Source: Streptomyces scopuliridis RB72 (lineage in GTDB: Bacteria; Actinomycetota; Actinomycetes; Streptomycetales; Streptomycetaceae). Taken from it: a stretch of 64,000 nucleotides of DNA. Position 1 is the stretch's first letter; each line of letters opens with the position of its first letter. The position numbers were made by a program, and so were the translations under genes. Under the pieces are notes generated by a model. That model was given only the letters and a program-made list of their open reading frames with translations. It ran no database searches and had not been told where the DNA came from. The stretch spans positions 31,446 to 95,445 of the forward strand of contig NZ_JOEI01000021.1 of the NCBI RefSeq assembly GCF_000718095.1, read 5' to 3'. Below are positions 26,248 through 33,824 of this stretch, in pieces.

Positions 26248-27395
26248 CAGGAGACGGCCTTGTCCCAGTTCTCGGCGAGGGTGGCGTTGGCCGCGTCCAG
26301 CTCGGCGGACTCGGGGAAGCTCGGGGTGCCCTCGACCTTGGGGAGCTTGGCGACGAAGGTCTTGTCGGCGGTGCCTTCCGTGGTCATCGAGGGCAGCAGC
26401 ACGGGGCGCGCGTACCCCTTCAGCCACAGGTTCTGGCCCTCGGCGCTGTACAGGAACTCCATCCAGAGCCGGGCGGCGGCCGGGTGGGGCGCGTCCTTGT
26501 TGATGGCCTGCGAGTAGTACTGCGCGTACACGCCGTCGGCCGGGATGGCGACCTTCCAGTCGACGCCCTTGCCGCGGAACTGGTCGGCGTAACCGGCGTT
26601 GAGGTAGTCCCAGTCGATGCTGATGGGCGTCTCGCCCTTCTCGACCGTGGCCGGGGTGGACTCGACGGGGATGAAGTTGCCGTTCTTCTTCAGCTTGCCG
26701 AAGAAGTCGATACCGGGCTGGATGTCGCCGAAGGAGCCCTTGTTGGCGAGCGACGCCGCGTACACGCCGCCGAAGGCCGAACCGGACTTGGTGGGGTTGC
26801 CGTTGAGCGCCACCTTGCCCTTGTACTCGGGCTTGAGGAGATCGGCGAAGGTCTGGGGGCAGTTCTTGATCCGGGCCGCGTCGCAGCCGATCGAGACATA
26901 GCCGCCGTAGTCGTTGAACCAGCGGCCGTCCTTCTCCTTCTGGGCCTCCGGGATCTTGTCCCACGCCTCGACCTTGTACGGCGCGAAGAGGTTCTCGGCG
27001 GCCCCGCTGCGGGCGAAGGCGATCCCGAGGTCGAGGACGTCGGGCGCGCGCTTCTGGCCCTTGCGGGACTTGACGGCGGCGATCTCGTCGGAGCTGGAGG
27101 CGTCCGGGTTCTCGCTGCTGACCTTGATCTTGTACTTGGCCTCGAACGCCTTGATGACCTCGCCGTAGTTGGCCCAGTCCGGCGGAAGAGCGATCACATT
27201 GAGCGTGCCCTCCTTCTCGGCGGCGGTGACGAGGGCGTCGATCCCGCCGAAGTCGGCGGCGGAGGCGGCGGTTCCGGCGGCCGTGCCGGTCTCCTCGGTC
27301 GCCGCGCCGCAGGCGGTGAGCGCGGTGAGCGCGGCGGTGGTGAGCGCCGCGGCGGCGATGAGCCGGCCGTGGGCGCGAGGACGGAATCGGGTCAC
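26247..27395 (-). CDS. ABC importer substrate-binding lipoprotein
   Basis: 382 residues. A lipoprotein signal peptide with lipobox LTAC (Cys about residue 29) is followed by a periplasmic-binding fold of the iron/polyamine/phosphonate cluster (DALVTAAEKEGTLNVIALPPDWANYGEVIKAFEAKY). Residues such as SGSAFGGVYAASLANKG and ISIDWDYLNAGY are typical of the 2-aminoethylphosphonate/iron/thiamine-type group, but the ligand cannot be assigned. It is first gene of the operon and divergent from a GntR regulator. Confidence 0.88.
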   Translation of the reverse strand: MTRFRPRAHGRLIAAAALTTAALTALTACGAATEETGTAAGTAASAADFGGIDALVTAAEKEGTLNVIALPPDWANYGEVIKAFEAKYKIKVSSENPDASSSDEIAAVKSRKGQKRAPDVLDLGIAFARSGAAENLFAPYKVEAWDKIPEAQKEKDGRWFNDYGGYVSIGCDAARIKNCPQTFADLLKPEYKGKVALNGNPTKSGSAFGGVYAASLANKGSFGDIQPGIDFFGKLKKNGNFIPVESTPATVEKGETPISIDWDYLNAGYADQFRGKGVDWKVAIPADGVYAQYYSQAINKDAPHPAAARLWMEFLYSAEGQNLWLKGYARPVLLPSMTTEGTADKTFVAKLPKVEGTPSFPESAELDAANATLAENWDKAVS

Positions 27396-27440
27396 GCTGT
27401 GTCTCCCGGAGCGAAGTGTTTTTCATCGGGGGGTGTGCAA

Positions 27441-27454
27441 CTTGTTCATACAAG
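27441..27454. promoter_or_regulatory. Operator-like dyad in the importer-gntR divergent region
   Basis: CTTGT-TCAT-ACAAG is a perfect 5-bp dyad with a 4-nt spacer, 46 bp upstream of the substrate-binding-protein start. Short TGT..ACA dyads of this sort are common operators of GntR/HutC regulators. A second TGTACA lies near 27580, closer to the gntR start. Confidence 0.45.
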
Positions 27455-27608
27455 CTGGCATCAGTTCGCCCGGCGGAAGTGTCCCGGAAGTGAACGCCAC
27501 ATGACCGTATCCGCAAGGTCCGGCCGCCGATTCCGAGTGGTTACAGTGAGGGGCGTGGGCCCCCGACGAATCGGGGTACCTGTACACAGTTCAGAAGGGG
27601 GACAGGGC

Positions 27609-28391
27609 GTGGGTTCGGACACGGGCGGTTCGCGCTATCTGGAGATCGCCGAGGCGCTGCGGCAGTCGATTCTGAGCGGCGAGCACCCCGTCGGTGCCCG
27701 CCTCCCCTCGGAGAGCGATCTGGCGGCCCACTGGTCGGTCTCGCGCGGCACGGTACGGCAGGCGGTCGGGCTGCTCGCCTCGGAGGGGCTGATCGGCTCC
27801 CGGCAGGGCGCGCGCCGCGTCGTCCTGCGCCAGGAGCGCCGCCACAGCTTCCAGCAGCTCAACAGCTTCGCGCAGTGGGCCCAGGCCATGGGCTGCGAGG
27901 TCTCCAGCCTGATCCTCAGCCGTACGACCCGGCCCGCGACCGCCGAGGAGGCGTCCCGGCTGGGTGTCGCGCCGGACAGCGAGGTGCTGTACGTCGTGCG
28001 CGTACGGCGGCTGGACGGGGAGCCGGTGATGGTCGAGCGCACGGCGTATACGGAGTGGGTCGCGCCGGTCGTACGCGCGCTGCCCGACGATGTCGTCTCG
28101 ATCATGAACAGCATCGCGGAGAACGCCGGAATCGTCGCCCACTACGGCGAGCACCTCATCGACGCCGTCGCGGCGGGCAGCGAGGACGCCCGGCTGCTCC
28201 GGGTCCGCCGGGCCAGCCCGCTGCTGCGGCAGCGTCATCTGACGAACACGGCGGCGGGCCGGCCCATCGAGTGGACCGACGACCGCTATCGCGCGGGCAG
28301 CGTGGCGTTCAGCGTCAGCAACTCCGCGGCGGCGGCGCCGCTGGAGCGGCAGGCGGGTCCCGAGGTGACCAGAGGCCCGTCCGGGGACTGA
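27609..28391 (+). CDS. GntR-family (HutC/UTRA) transcriptional regulator
   Basis: 260 residues. The N-terminal winged helix (YLEIAEALRQSILSGEHPVGARLPSESDLAAHWSVSRGTVRQAVGLL) is followed by a UTRA effector domain (about residues 90-245) with VVRVRRLDGEPVMVERTAY and PIEWTDDRYRAG. HutC-type regulators bind a metabolite and repress adjacent catabolic or transport genes. Divergent from the ABC importer operon, so that operon is the likely target. GTG start at 27609 with a G-rich ribosome binding sequence upstream. Confidence 0.92.
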   Translation: MGSDTGGSRYLEIAEALRQSILSGEHPVGARLPSESDLAAHWSVSRGTVRQAVGLLASEGLIGSRQGARRVVLRQERRHSFQQLNSFAQWAQAMGCEVSSLILSRTTRPATAEEASRLGVAPDSEVLYVVRVRRLDGEPVMVERTAYTEWVAPVVRALPDDVVSIMNSIAENAGIVAHYGEHLIDAVAAGSEDARLLRVRRASPLLRQRHLTNTAAGRPIEWTDDRYRAGSVAFSVSNSAAAAPLERQAGPEVTRGPSGD

Positions 28392-28430
28392 GCGGCTGGG
28401 CGCACCCCGGCCCGGTCCGCCGAGGGTGCC

Positions 28431-29642
28431 TCAGCCGCCCGACGTGTCCAGCTCCGCGTCCGCGCCGATGCCCGCGCAGTCGTACGGGTCCTTCAGCCAG
28501 CCGTCCGGCAGGACGACCCGGTTGTTCCCGGACGTACGCCCGCGCGGCCCGTCCGCGCCGTCCGGCCACGGCTGGTCCAGGTCGAGTCCGGCCATCAGCT
28601 CGTCCAGCTCGGCGAGCGACGAGGTGATCGCCAGCTGCTTGCGCAGCTGCGAGCCGACCGAGAAGCCCTTGAGGTACCAGGCCACATGCTTACGGAAGTC
28701 GATCACGCCACGGGCCTCGTCCCCGATCCACTCCCCCAGCAGCTCGGCGTGGCGCCGCATGACGCCCGCGACCTCGCGCAGCGTGGGCCGCGCCGCCTCG
28801 CCCCTGCCCTCGAAAGCCGCGACGAGGTCCCCGAAGAGCCAGGGCCGCCCCAAACAGCCGCGCCCCACGACCACTCCGTCACAGCCGGTCTCGCGCACCA
28901 TCCGCAGCGCGTCGTCCGCCGACCAGATGTCGCCGTTTCCGAGCACGGGGATCTCCGGGACATGCTCCTTGAGCCGCGCGATGGCGTCCCAGTCCGCGGT
29001 GCCGCCGTAGTGCTGGGCGGCGGTCCTGCCATGCAGCGCGATCGCGGTGACGCCGGCCTCGACCGCGATGCGCCCCGCGTCGAGATAGGTGAGGTGGTCG
29101 TCGTCGATGCCCTTGCGCATCTTCATCGTGACCGGCAGATCCCCGGCGTTGGACACCGCCTCGCGCAGGATCGCCCGCAGCAGGGGCCGCTTGTACGGCA
29201 GGGCCGAGCCGCCGCCCCTGCGGGTGACCTTGGGCACCGGGCAGCCGAAGTTGAGATCGATATGGTCGGCCAGATCCTCGTCCACGATCATGCGGACCGC
29301 CTTGCCGACGGTGACCGGGTCCACTCCGTACAGCTGGATCGAGCGCGGGGTCTCGGTCGCGTCGAAGTGAATGAGCTGCATGGTCTTCTCATTGCGCTCC
29401 ACCAGCGCCCGGGTGGTGATCATCTCGCTGACGAACAGCCCCTTGCCCCTCCTGGCAGCGTCCATCGGGGGGCGACCCCCGAACCCCCGCACGCCTTCGG
29501 CGAACTCCCGGCACAGCGTCCGGAACGGGGCGTTGGTGATCCCGGCCATGGGGGCGAGCACCACCGGCGGCTGGACGGTGTGGGGGCCGATGGTCAGCGG
29601 CGCGGCCGGAGGTGCGGCGAGCGTGGAGAGTGGAGCGGTCAT
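28431..29642 (-). CDS. dus: tRNA-dihydrouridine synthase (Dus)
   Basis: 403 residues. FMN-binding TIM barrel: VVLAPMAGITNAPFRTLCREF at the N-terminus, the catalytic Cys in NFGCPVPKV, MKMRKGIDDDHLTY, ALHGRTAAQHYGG, GNGDIW and VVGRGCLGRPWLF, then a helical C-terminal domain. It reduces uridine to dihydrouridine in tRNA D-loops. Between CREFAEG and KGLFVSEM there is an unusual Gly/Arg/Pro-rich insert of about 17 residues. ATG at 29642 is chosen as the first residue of family-like sequence. It is divergent from an MFS gene. Confidence 0.92.
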   Translation of the reverse strand: MTAPLSTLAAPPAAPLTIGPHTVQPPVVLAPMAGITNAPFRTLCREFAEGVRGFGGRPPMDAARRGKGLFVSEMITTRALVERNEKTMQLIHFDATETPRSIQLYGVDPVTVGKAVRMIVDEDLADHIDLNFGCPVPKVTRRGGGSALPYKRPLLRAILREAVSNAGDLPVTMKMRKGIDDDHLTYLDAGRIAVEAGVTAIALHGRTAAQHYGGTADWDAIARLKEHVPEIPVLGNGDIWSADDALRMVRETGCDGVVVGRGCLGRPWLFGDLVAAFEGRGEAARPTLREVAGVMRRHAELLGEWIGDEARGVIDFRKHVAWYLKGFSVGSQLRKQLAITSSLAELDELMAGLDLDQPWPDGADGPRGRTSGNNRVVLPDGWLKDPYDCAGIGADAELDTSGG

Positions 29643-29694
29643 CCGCCCATTGTCGCGCACGACGCGAGTCATTAGTTAGTCGTACTATCAATGG

Positions 29695-31194
29695 ATGCCC
29701 GAGCTGAGCCACCGACGGCGGATGCTGGTGCTGGCGATCTGCTGTATGAGTCTGTTGATCGTCAGCCTCGACAACACCGTCCTCAATGTCGCCCTGCCCT
29801 CCATGCAGAAGGAACTGCATGCCTCGGTCGCCGGGCTCCAGTGGACGATCGACGCCTACACCCTCGTCCTCGCCTCGCTGCTGATGCTCGCGGGCTCCAC
29901 CGCCGACCGGATCGGCCGGCGCCGGGTCTTCCAGGCCGGGCTCGTCCTGTTCACGCTCGGCTCGCTGCTCTGCTCCCTCGCGCCGAACCTCGAATCGCTG
30001 GTCGCCTTCCGTATGGTGCAGGCGGTCGGCGGCTCGATGCTCAATCCGGTGGCGATGTCGATCATCACCAACACCTTCACCGCCCCGCGCGAGCGCGCCC
30101 GCGCCATCGGCGTCTGGGGCGGTGTCGTCGGTATCTCGATGGCGGCGGGCCCGCTGATCGGCGGACTGCTGGTGGACTCGGTCGGCTGGCGGTCGATCTT
30201 CTGGATCAACCTCCCGATCGGGATCGCCGCGCTGATCCTGACCTGGCGGTACGTGCCCGAGTCGCGCGCCCCGAAGCCGCGCCGCCCCGATCCCGTGGGA
30301 CAGCTGCTGGTCATCGGCGTACTCGGCGCGCTCACCTACGCGATCATCGAGGCGCCCTCGGCGGGCCTGACCTCACCGCTGATCCTGTCCTTCGCCGCCG
30401 TCGCGGTCCTCTCGCTCGCCGGGCTGCTGCTGTACGAGCCGAGGCGCGCCGAACCACTCATCGACCTGCGGTTCTTCCGCAGCGCGCCGTTCAGCGGGGC
30501 GACGGTCATAGCCATCTGCGCCTTCGCCGCGCTCGGCGGGTTCCTCTTCCTCAACACGCTCTATCTGCAGAACGTACGGGGTCTGTCCGCGCTCCACGCC
30601 GGGCTGTACATGCTGCCGATGGCCGCGATGACCTTCCTCTGCGCCCCGCTCTCGGGCCGGCTCGTCGGCAGCCGGGGCCCGCGCCTCTCGCTGCTGGTCG
30701 CGGGGGCGGCGATGACGGCGAGCGGTGTGCTGTTCGCCGCGTTCGACGCGGAGGCGACCACCGCGCTGATGTTCACCGGCTATGTGCTCTTCGGCCTCGG
30801 CTTCGGCATGGTGAACGCGCCGATCACCAACACCGCCGTCTCCGGAATGCCCCGCTCCCAGGCGGGCGTCGCCGCCGCCGTGGCCTCCACCAGCCGCCAG
30901 ATCGGCCAGACGCTGGGCGTGGCCGTGATCGGCGCGGTGCTGGCGGGCGGGACGGTGGGCGCGGTGGCCTCCGCCTCGTACGAGACGGGGTTCCTGGAGG
31001 CGAGCCATCCGGCCTGGTGGATCATCACCGCGTGCGGGGTCTGCGTCCTGCTGGTGGGCGCGCTGACCAGCGGCGCCTGGGCGCGGGGGACGGCACACCG
31101 TACGGCGAAGCGCCTGGAGCCGGCCGGCACCGACAGCGAGAGAGCCTCGGACGTACCCGCTCAGAAATCGGCGGGGACCGGCGCGGACGCCTGA
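29695..31194 (+). CDS. MFS efflux transporter, DHA2 (EmrB/QacA) type
   Basis: 499 residues and about 14 hydrophobic segments, typical of DHA2 drug:H+ antiporters. Motifs include LDNTVLNVALPSM in helix 1 (the DHA2 D-x-T-x-V-N-V-A-L-P signature), DRIGRRR between helices 2 and 3, and GGVVGISMAAGPLIGGLLV in helix 5 (antiporter motif C). It exports hydrophobic or cationic compounds using the proton gradient. ATG 29695 has little leader and no ribosome binding sequence, so the mRNA may be nearly leaderless. The 3' end overlaps the convergent XRE regulator by 34 bp. Confidence 0.92.
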   Translation: MPELSHRRRMLVLAICCMSLLIVSLDNTVLNVALPSMQKELHASVAGLQWTIDAYTLVLASLLMLAGSTADRIGRRRVFQAGLVLFTLGSLLCSLAPNLESLVAFRMVQAVGGSMLNPVAMSIITNTFTAPRERARAIGVWGGVVGISMAAGPLIGGLLVDSVGWRSIFWINLPIGIAALILTWRYVPESRAPKPRRPDPVGQLLVIGVLGALTYAIIEAPSAGLTSPLILSFAAVAVLSLAGLLLYEPRRAEPLIDLRFFRSAPFSGATVIAICAFAALGGFLFLNTLYLQNVRGLSALHAGLYMLPMAAMTFLCAPLSGRLVGSRGPRLSLLVAGAAMTASGVLFAAFDAEATTALMFTGYVLFGLGFGMVNAPITNTAVSGMPRSQAGVAAAVASTSRQIGQTLGVAVIGAVLAGGTVGAVASASYETGFLEASHPAWWIITACGVCVLLVGALTSGAWARGTAHRTAKRLEPAGTDSERASDVPAQKSAGTGADA

Positions 31195-32066
31195 GCGAAC
31201 GCCTGGAGCTTCTCCAGCCGGAGCCTGGTCTCGTCGTCCACCGGCACATAGCTGACCAGCCGGGGCCCCGCGGACGGCCCGAGCCAGAGGTTGGTGTGCT
31301 CCAGATTGAGCTGCCCCACCTGGGCGTTGACGAACCGCTTCGTCCTGTCCCCGACCGGGGCGACCACCTCATGCCGCTCCCAGACCTCCCGGAACTCGGG
31401 CGAGGCCGCGCGCAACCGTCCGAGCAGCGTCTTCCAGGGAGGCTCCGAGAGATGCTCCGCCATGGCGGCCCGGAACTTGGCCGCCATGATCCGGGTCGTC
31501 TCCTCGCGATTGCCGAGGGCGGCGCGGAAATCCTCGTTGGTGAAGGCGAGCCAGAGGCAGTTGCGGTCCTGCGGCGGCACCGCGTCCAGGTCGCACATCA
31601 TCACACCGTACGTGCGGTTGTACGCGAGGATGTCGTACCGGCTGTTCTGCACACACGCCGGGAAGGGCTCCAGCCGCTCCAGCATCTGCCGGATCGAGGG
31701 CGTGATGGTGGGGCACGGCGTCCCGGGCGCGGGATCCAGCGCCCCGGCGAGTGCGAAGAGATGCGCGCGTTCGCTGGGGTCGAGGAGAAGCGCGCGGGCG
31801 AGCGCGTCGAGGACCTGCGCGGAGACCTGAATGGCCCGCGCCTGCTCAAGCCAGGTGTACCAGGTGACACCGACAGCGGAGAGCTGGGCGACCTCCTCGC
31901 GCCGCAGCCCGGGGGTACGCCGACGGCTCCCCCGGTCGAGCCCGACCTGCTCGGGCATGATCCGCTCACGGCGACTGCGCAGGAACCCCGCGAGCTCATG
32001 CCGCCGGATATCGCTCTCCTGCCCGGCCTGCGCCGCGTTCCCGGCCTGCGCGATGGTGGAGGTCAT
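31161..32066 (-). CDS. XRE regulator with MmyB-like ligand-binding domain
   Basis: 301 residues. The N-terminal XRE helix-turn-helix (LAGFLRSRRERI...TPGLRREEVAQLSAVGVTWYTWLEQ) is followed by a PAS-like MmyB domain (SRYDILAYNRTYGVMMCDLD ... NCLWLAFT). The group is abundant in Streptomyces and often controls neighbouring oxidoreductases or transporters. It shares a 3' overlap with one MFS gene and faces a hypothetical gene. The divergent promoter carries paired TACCRGG boxes also found at 33.76 kb, which makes this protein the best candidate for their binder. Confidence 0.9.
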   Translation of the reverse strand: MTSTIAQAGNAAQAGQESDIRRHELAGFLRSRRERIMPEQVGLDRGSRRRTPGLRREEVAQLSAVGVTWYTWLEQARAIQVSAQVLDALARALLLDPSERAHLFALAGALDPAPGTPCPTITPSIRQMLERLEPFPACVQNSRYDILAYNRTYGVMMCDLDAVPPQDRNCLWLAFTNEDFRAALGNREETTRIMAAKFRAAMAEHLSEPPWKTLLGRLRAASPEFREVWERHEVVAPVGDRTKRFVNAQVGQLNLEHTNLWLGPSAGPRLVSYVPVDDETRLRLEKLQAFAQASAPVPADF

Positions 32067-32095
32067 GTGTCAAGGGTGCCGCATGCCCCAGCCCC

Positions 32096-32141
32096 TTGCC
32101 AGGTAGCCCCAGTACCAGGATAAGAACTCCCGGCTACCGGG
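32096..32141 (+). promoter_or_regulatory. Promoter A with paired TACCRGG operator boxes
   Basis: -35 TTGCCA (32096-32101) and -10 GATAAG (32119-32124) have the ideal 17-bp spacing. GGTA-N7-TACC (32102-32116) fills the spacer. TACCAGG (32113) and TACCGGG (32135) are direct repeats 22 bp apart; the second sits in CCCGG-CTA-CCGGG. Orientation is toward the gene at 32170; the regulator gene is divergent. Confidence 0.65.
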
Positions 32142-32169
32142 CTGACGACCGCGCGGATAGTCTGCGCGC

Positions 32170-32499
32170 ATGGCGACGTACTACCGGGACGAGCGGGCCG
32201 CTCGTCTTCAGTCCCCGCTGGTCTCCACCCTGTCCCAGGGCGTGGAGGAGGGGTACCGGCTCGTGGGTCCTGATGGGACGCTCACGTCCGTCGTCGCGTA
32301 TGTGCAGTGGCTGGACGGCCATCCGGGCGGCCCCGACACGCACGTGATGATCTCGTTCGAGGACGGCACGAACGTCGAGTTCCCCTTCGGGGTCCGGCTC
32401 ACCGCCGTCTGGCACGACGAGCAACGAGTCTTCGCCCCTGCGGAGTTGGCGGAGGCGTCGCCCGCCGCGTGGGGTGTCACGGCTCAGCCCTGGCGCTAG
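32170..32499 (+). CDS. Conserved-looking hypothetical protein (109 aa)
   Basis: 109 residues, cytoplasmic, no signal peptide or membrane segment and no recognised motif. The sequence looks like an alternating beta-rich small domain (SVVAYVQWLDGHPGG, HVMISFEDGTNVEFPFGVRL). Evidence for a real gene: codon-position GC pattern typical of the genome, and the strong promoter A about 30-45 bp upstream. No ribosome binding sequence is visible before the ATG. It could be a target of the XRE regulator next door. Confidence 0.65.
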   Translation: MATYYRDERAARLQSPLVSTLSQGVEEGYRLVGPDGTLTSVVAYVQWLDGHPGGPDTHVMISFEDGTNVEFPFGVRLTAVWHDEQRVFAPAELAEASPAAWGVTAQPWR

Positions 32500-32714
32500 C
32501 GGGGGCCGCGCGGCACCATGCGATGCGTGGAACCGTCCGCGACCAGCGGGCCGACCGTCTCCGTGCCAGGGATGTCGGTCTGCTGGTCGCGGCGTTGGTT
32601 CCAGCGGTCCAGGAATCCGCGCTGATCACGCGCAGCGTGCCCCACATCGCGTCACCGGCCGCCGCCGGTAACCGAATTCATCAGCCAGGGGTTCCCGGTC
32701 GCTTTCCCCGGGAC

Positions 32715-33278
32715 CTACGAGACGATAAGGGGCCCGGAGGTCGCCGTGCAGTGAACTGTGGTGGCGCTCTGGAAGGAGCAGCCGTCCCCTGGAGTGGCGG
32801 TATAGTCCGGCGGCACGAAGAACAGCACGTTGTTGTTCACCCCCCACGCGCCCGGGAATACCGTGACCTGGCCGGTCGTCGAGTTCATCGTGCTTATGTT
32901 GTCGAACCAGGTGCCCGGGTAGTAGGCGATGTCCTGGCCCCAGACGTACGCGGCGCTGGCCCCCTGCATGTGCACCTGGAAGTCACACAGGGTGGTTCCG
33001 TTCCAGGCGAGCTGACGCGGCCCGGGGTTCTGGCCGATAGCGCTGGGCCGGTAGACGTTGCAGCTGTACGCCCGGCCCGTGGCGGTGTGGATGAAGTTCA
33101 CCGTGGCCGTGCCCACGACAGCGGCGGACGCACCCCCCTTGACGCCATCGGACGTGCCGCCGTCGGAAGCGCTCGTGGAAGCGTGGGCCGAGCCGGTGCC
33201 CGCCACGCCGAGCGACGCGGCGACGGCTAATGCCGCGAAGACGCTGCCTATTCCGCGGCGGAGTGATCGTAAAGCCAT
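32715..33278 (-). CDS. Small secreted protein, function unknown
   Basis: 187 residues. Sec signal peptide: basic MALRSLRRG, hydrophobic core, cleavage around AHAST (about residue 33). The mature part is Ser/Thr/Gly-rich, then beta-rich with four Cys (YSCNVYRPS, TTLCDFQVH, DGCSFQSA, VHCTATSG), suggesting two disulfides. No family is recognised. ATG 33278 is chosen because GAAGGG lies six bases upstream; an ATG at 33284 is also in frame. The base composition is slightly less GC-rich than neighbours. Confidence 0.75.
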   Translation of the reverse strand: MALRSLRRGIGSVFAALAVAASLGVAGTGSAHASTSASDGGTSDGVKGGASAAVVGTATVNFIHTATGRAYSCNVYRPSAIGQNPGPRQLAWNGTTLCDFQVHMQGASAAYVWGQDIAYYPGTWFDNISTMNSTTGQVTVFPGAWGVNNNVLFFVPPDYTATPGDGCSFQSATTVHCTATSGPLIVS

Positions 33279-33466
33279 GCCCATCCCTTCGTTCGTAGAT
33301 CTCGAACAGACAGGTTCGGACGTGACCATACCGCCGGTTTTATCGATCCAAACAGCTGCGGGACGCCGGTTTCATGGGCGCCCCGTCAGCTCAAGCCCGG
33401 TGACAGCGGGTCCAGTTGGGACCGTACGACCGCCGTCACCAGGCATCTCGCGGCGTTACCAGTGCT

Positions 33467-33661
33467 TCACTCGCGCTTCGAGTGCGGCTCCACCGCGGTG
33501 TCCGGGCCCGGCGACACGATCGATTCGTGACCGTTCTTGGCGCGTACCTTGAACGGAGGCGAGCCGTCCTGCCCGAGCACCTCCACGACTTCCACGATCC
33601 GGTCGTGCTCGCCGACCACCCGGCCGTGCATCACGAGACGGTCGCCCTTGCTTGCTTTCAT
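33467..33661 (-). CDS. DUF1918-family small protein
   Basis: 64 residues. KASKGDRLVMHGRVVGEHDRIVEVVEVLG and the PPFKVRAKNGHESIVSPGPDT pattern are characteristic of DUF1918, a small SH3-like beta barrel found widely in actinobacteria with no established role. GGAG lies five bases before ATG 33661; a second ATG is immediately upstream (33664). It stands alone and is divergent from the MFS gene at 33825. Confidence 0.88.
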   Translation of the reverse strand: MKASKGDRLVMHGRVVGEHDRIVEVVEVLGQDGSPPFKVRAKNGHESIVSPGPDTAVEPHSKRE

Positions 33662-33752
33662 CATCACTCCAATGTCACTCGATGTAACCGAGAGTGTACG
33701 AAGCTGCCGGTGCGGTCGCCCTCGGTGAAGGAGGGTGTCGCGCCTCGGCCCC

Positions 33753-33798
33753 TTGCCGGGTAGTGCGAGTACCGGGATAAAGACACTCTGGTACCAGG
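33753..33798 (+). promoter_or_regulatory. Promoter B with paired TACCRGG operator boxes
   Basis: -35 TTGCCG (33753-33758), 17-bp spacer, -10 GATAAA (33776-33781). GGTA-N7-TACC (33759-33773) occupies the spacer; TACCGGG (33770) and TACCAGG (33792) are 22 bp apart, and the latter lies in palindrome CTGGTACCAG (33788-33797) near the expected transcription start. Layout matches promoter A base for base in the key positions. It drives the MFS gene at 33825. Confidence 0.7.
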
Positions 33799-33824
33799 GT
33801 GAGCGATGGACGATCCTCGTTGGA

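Noticed and set aside
26202..27608. Extension of the GntR frame upstream as one long gene
   Set aside because: The extra part is antisense to the substrate-binding protein; the GTG at 27609 starts the family domain.
29643..29694. Short TTAGTCGTACTA dyad before the MFS gene as an operator
   Set aside because: Arms are only 4 bp and partly explained by the promoter -10 region; too weak to report as a feature.
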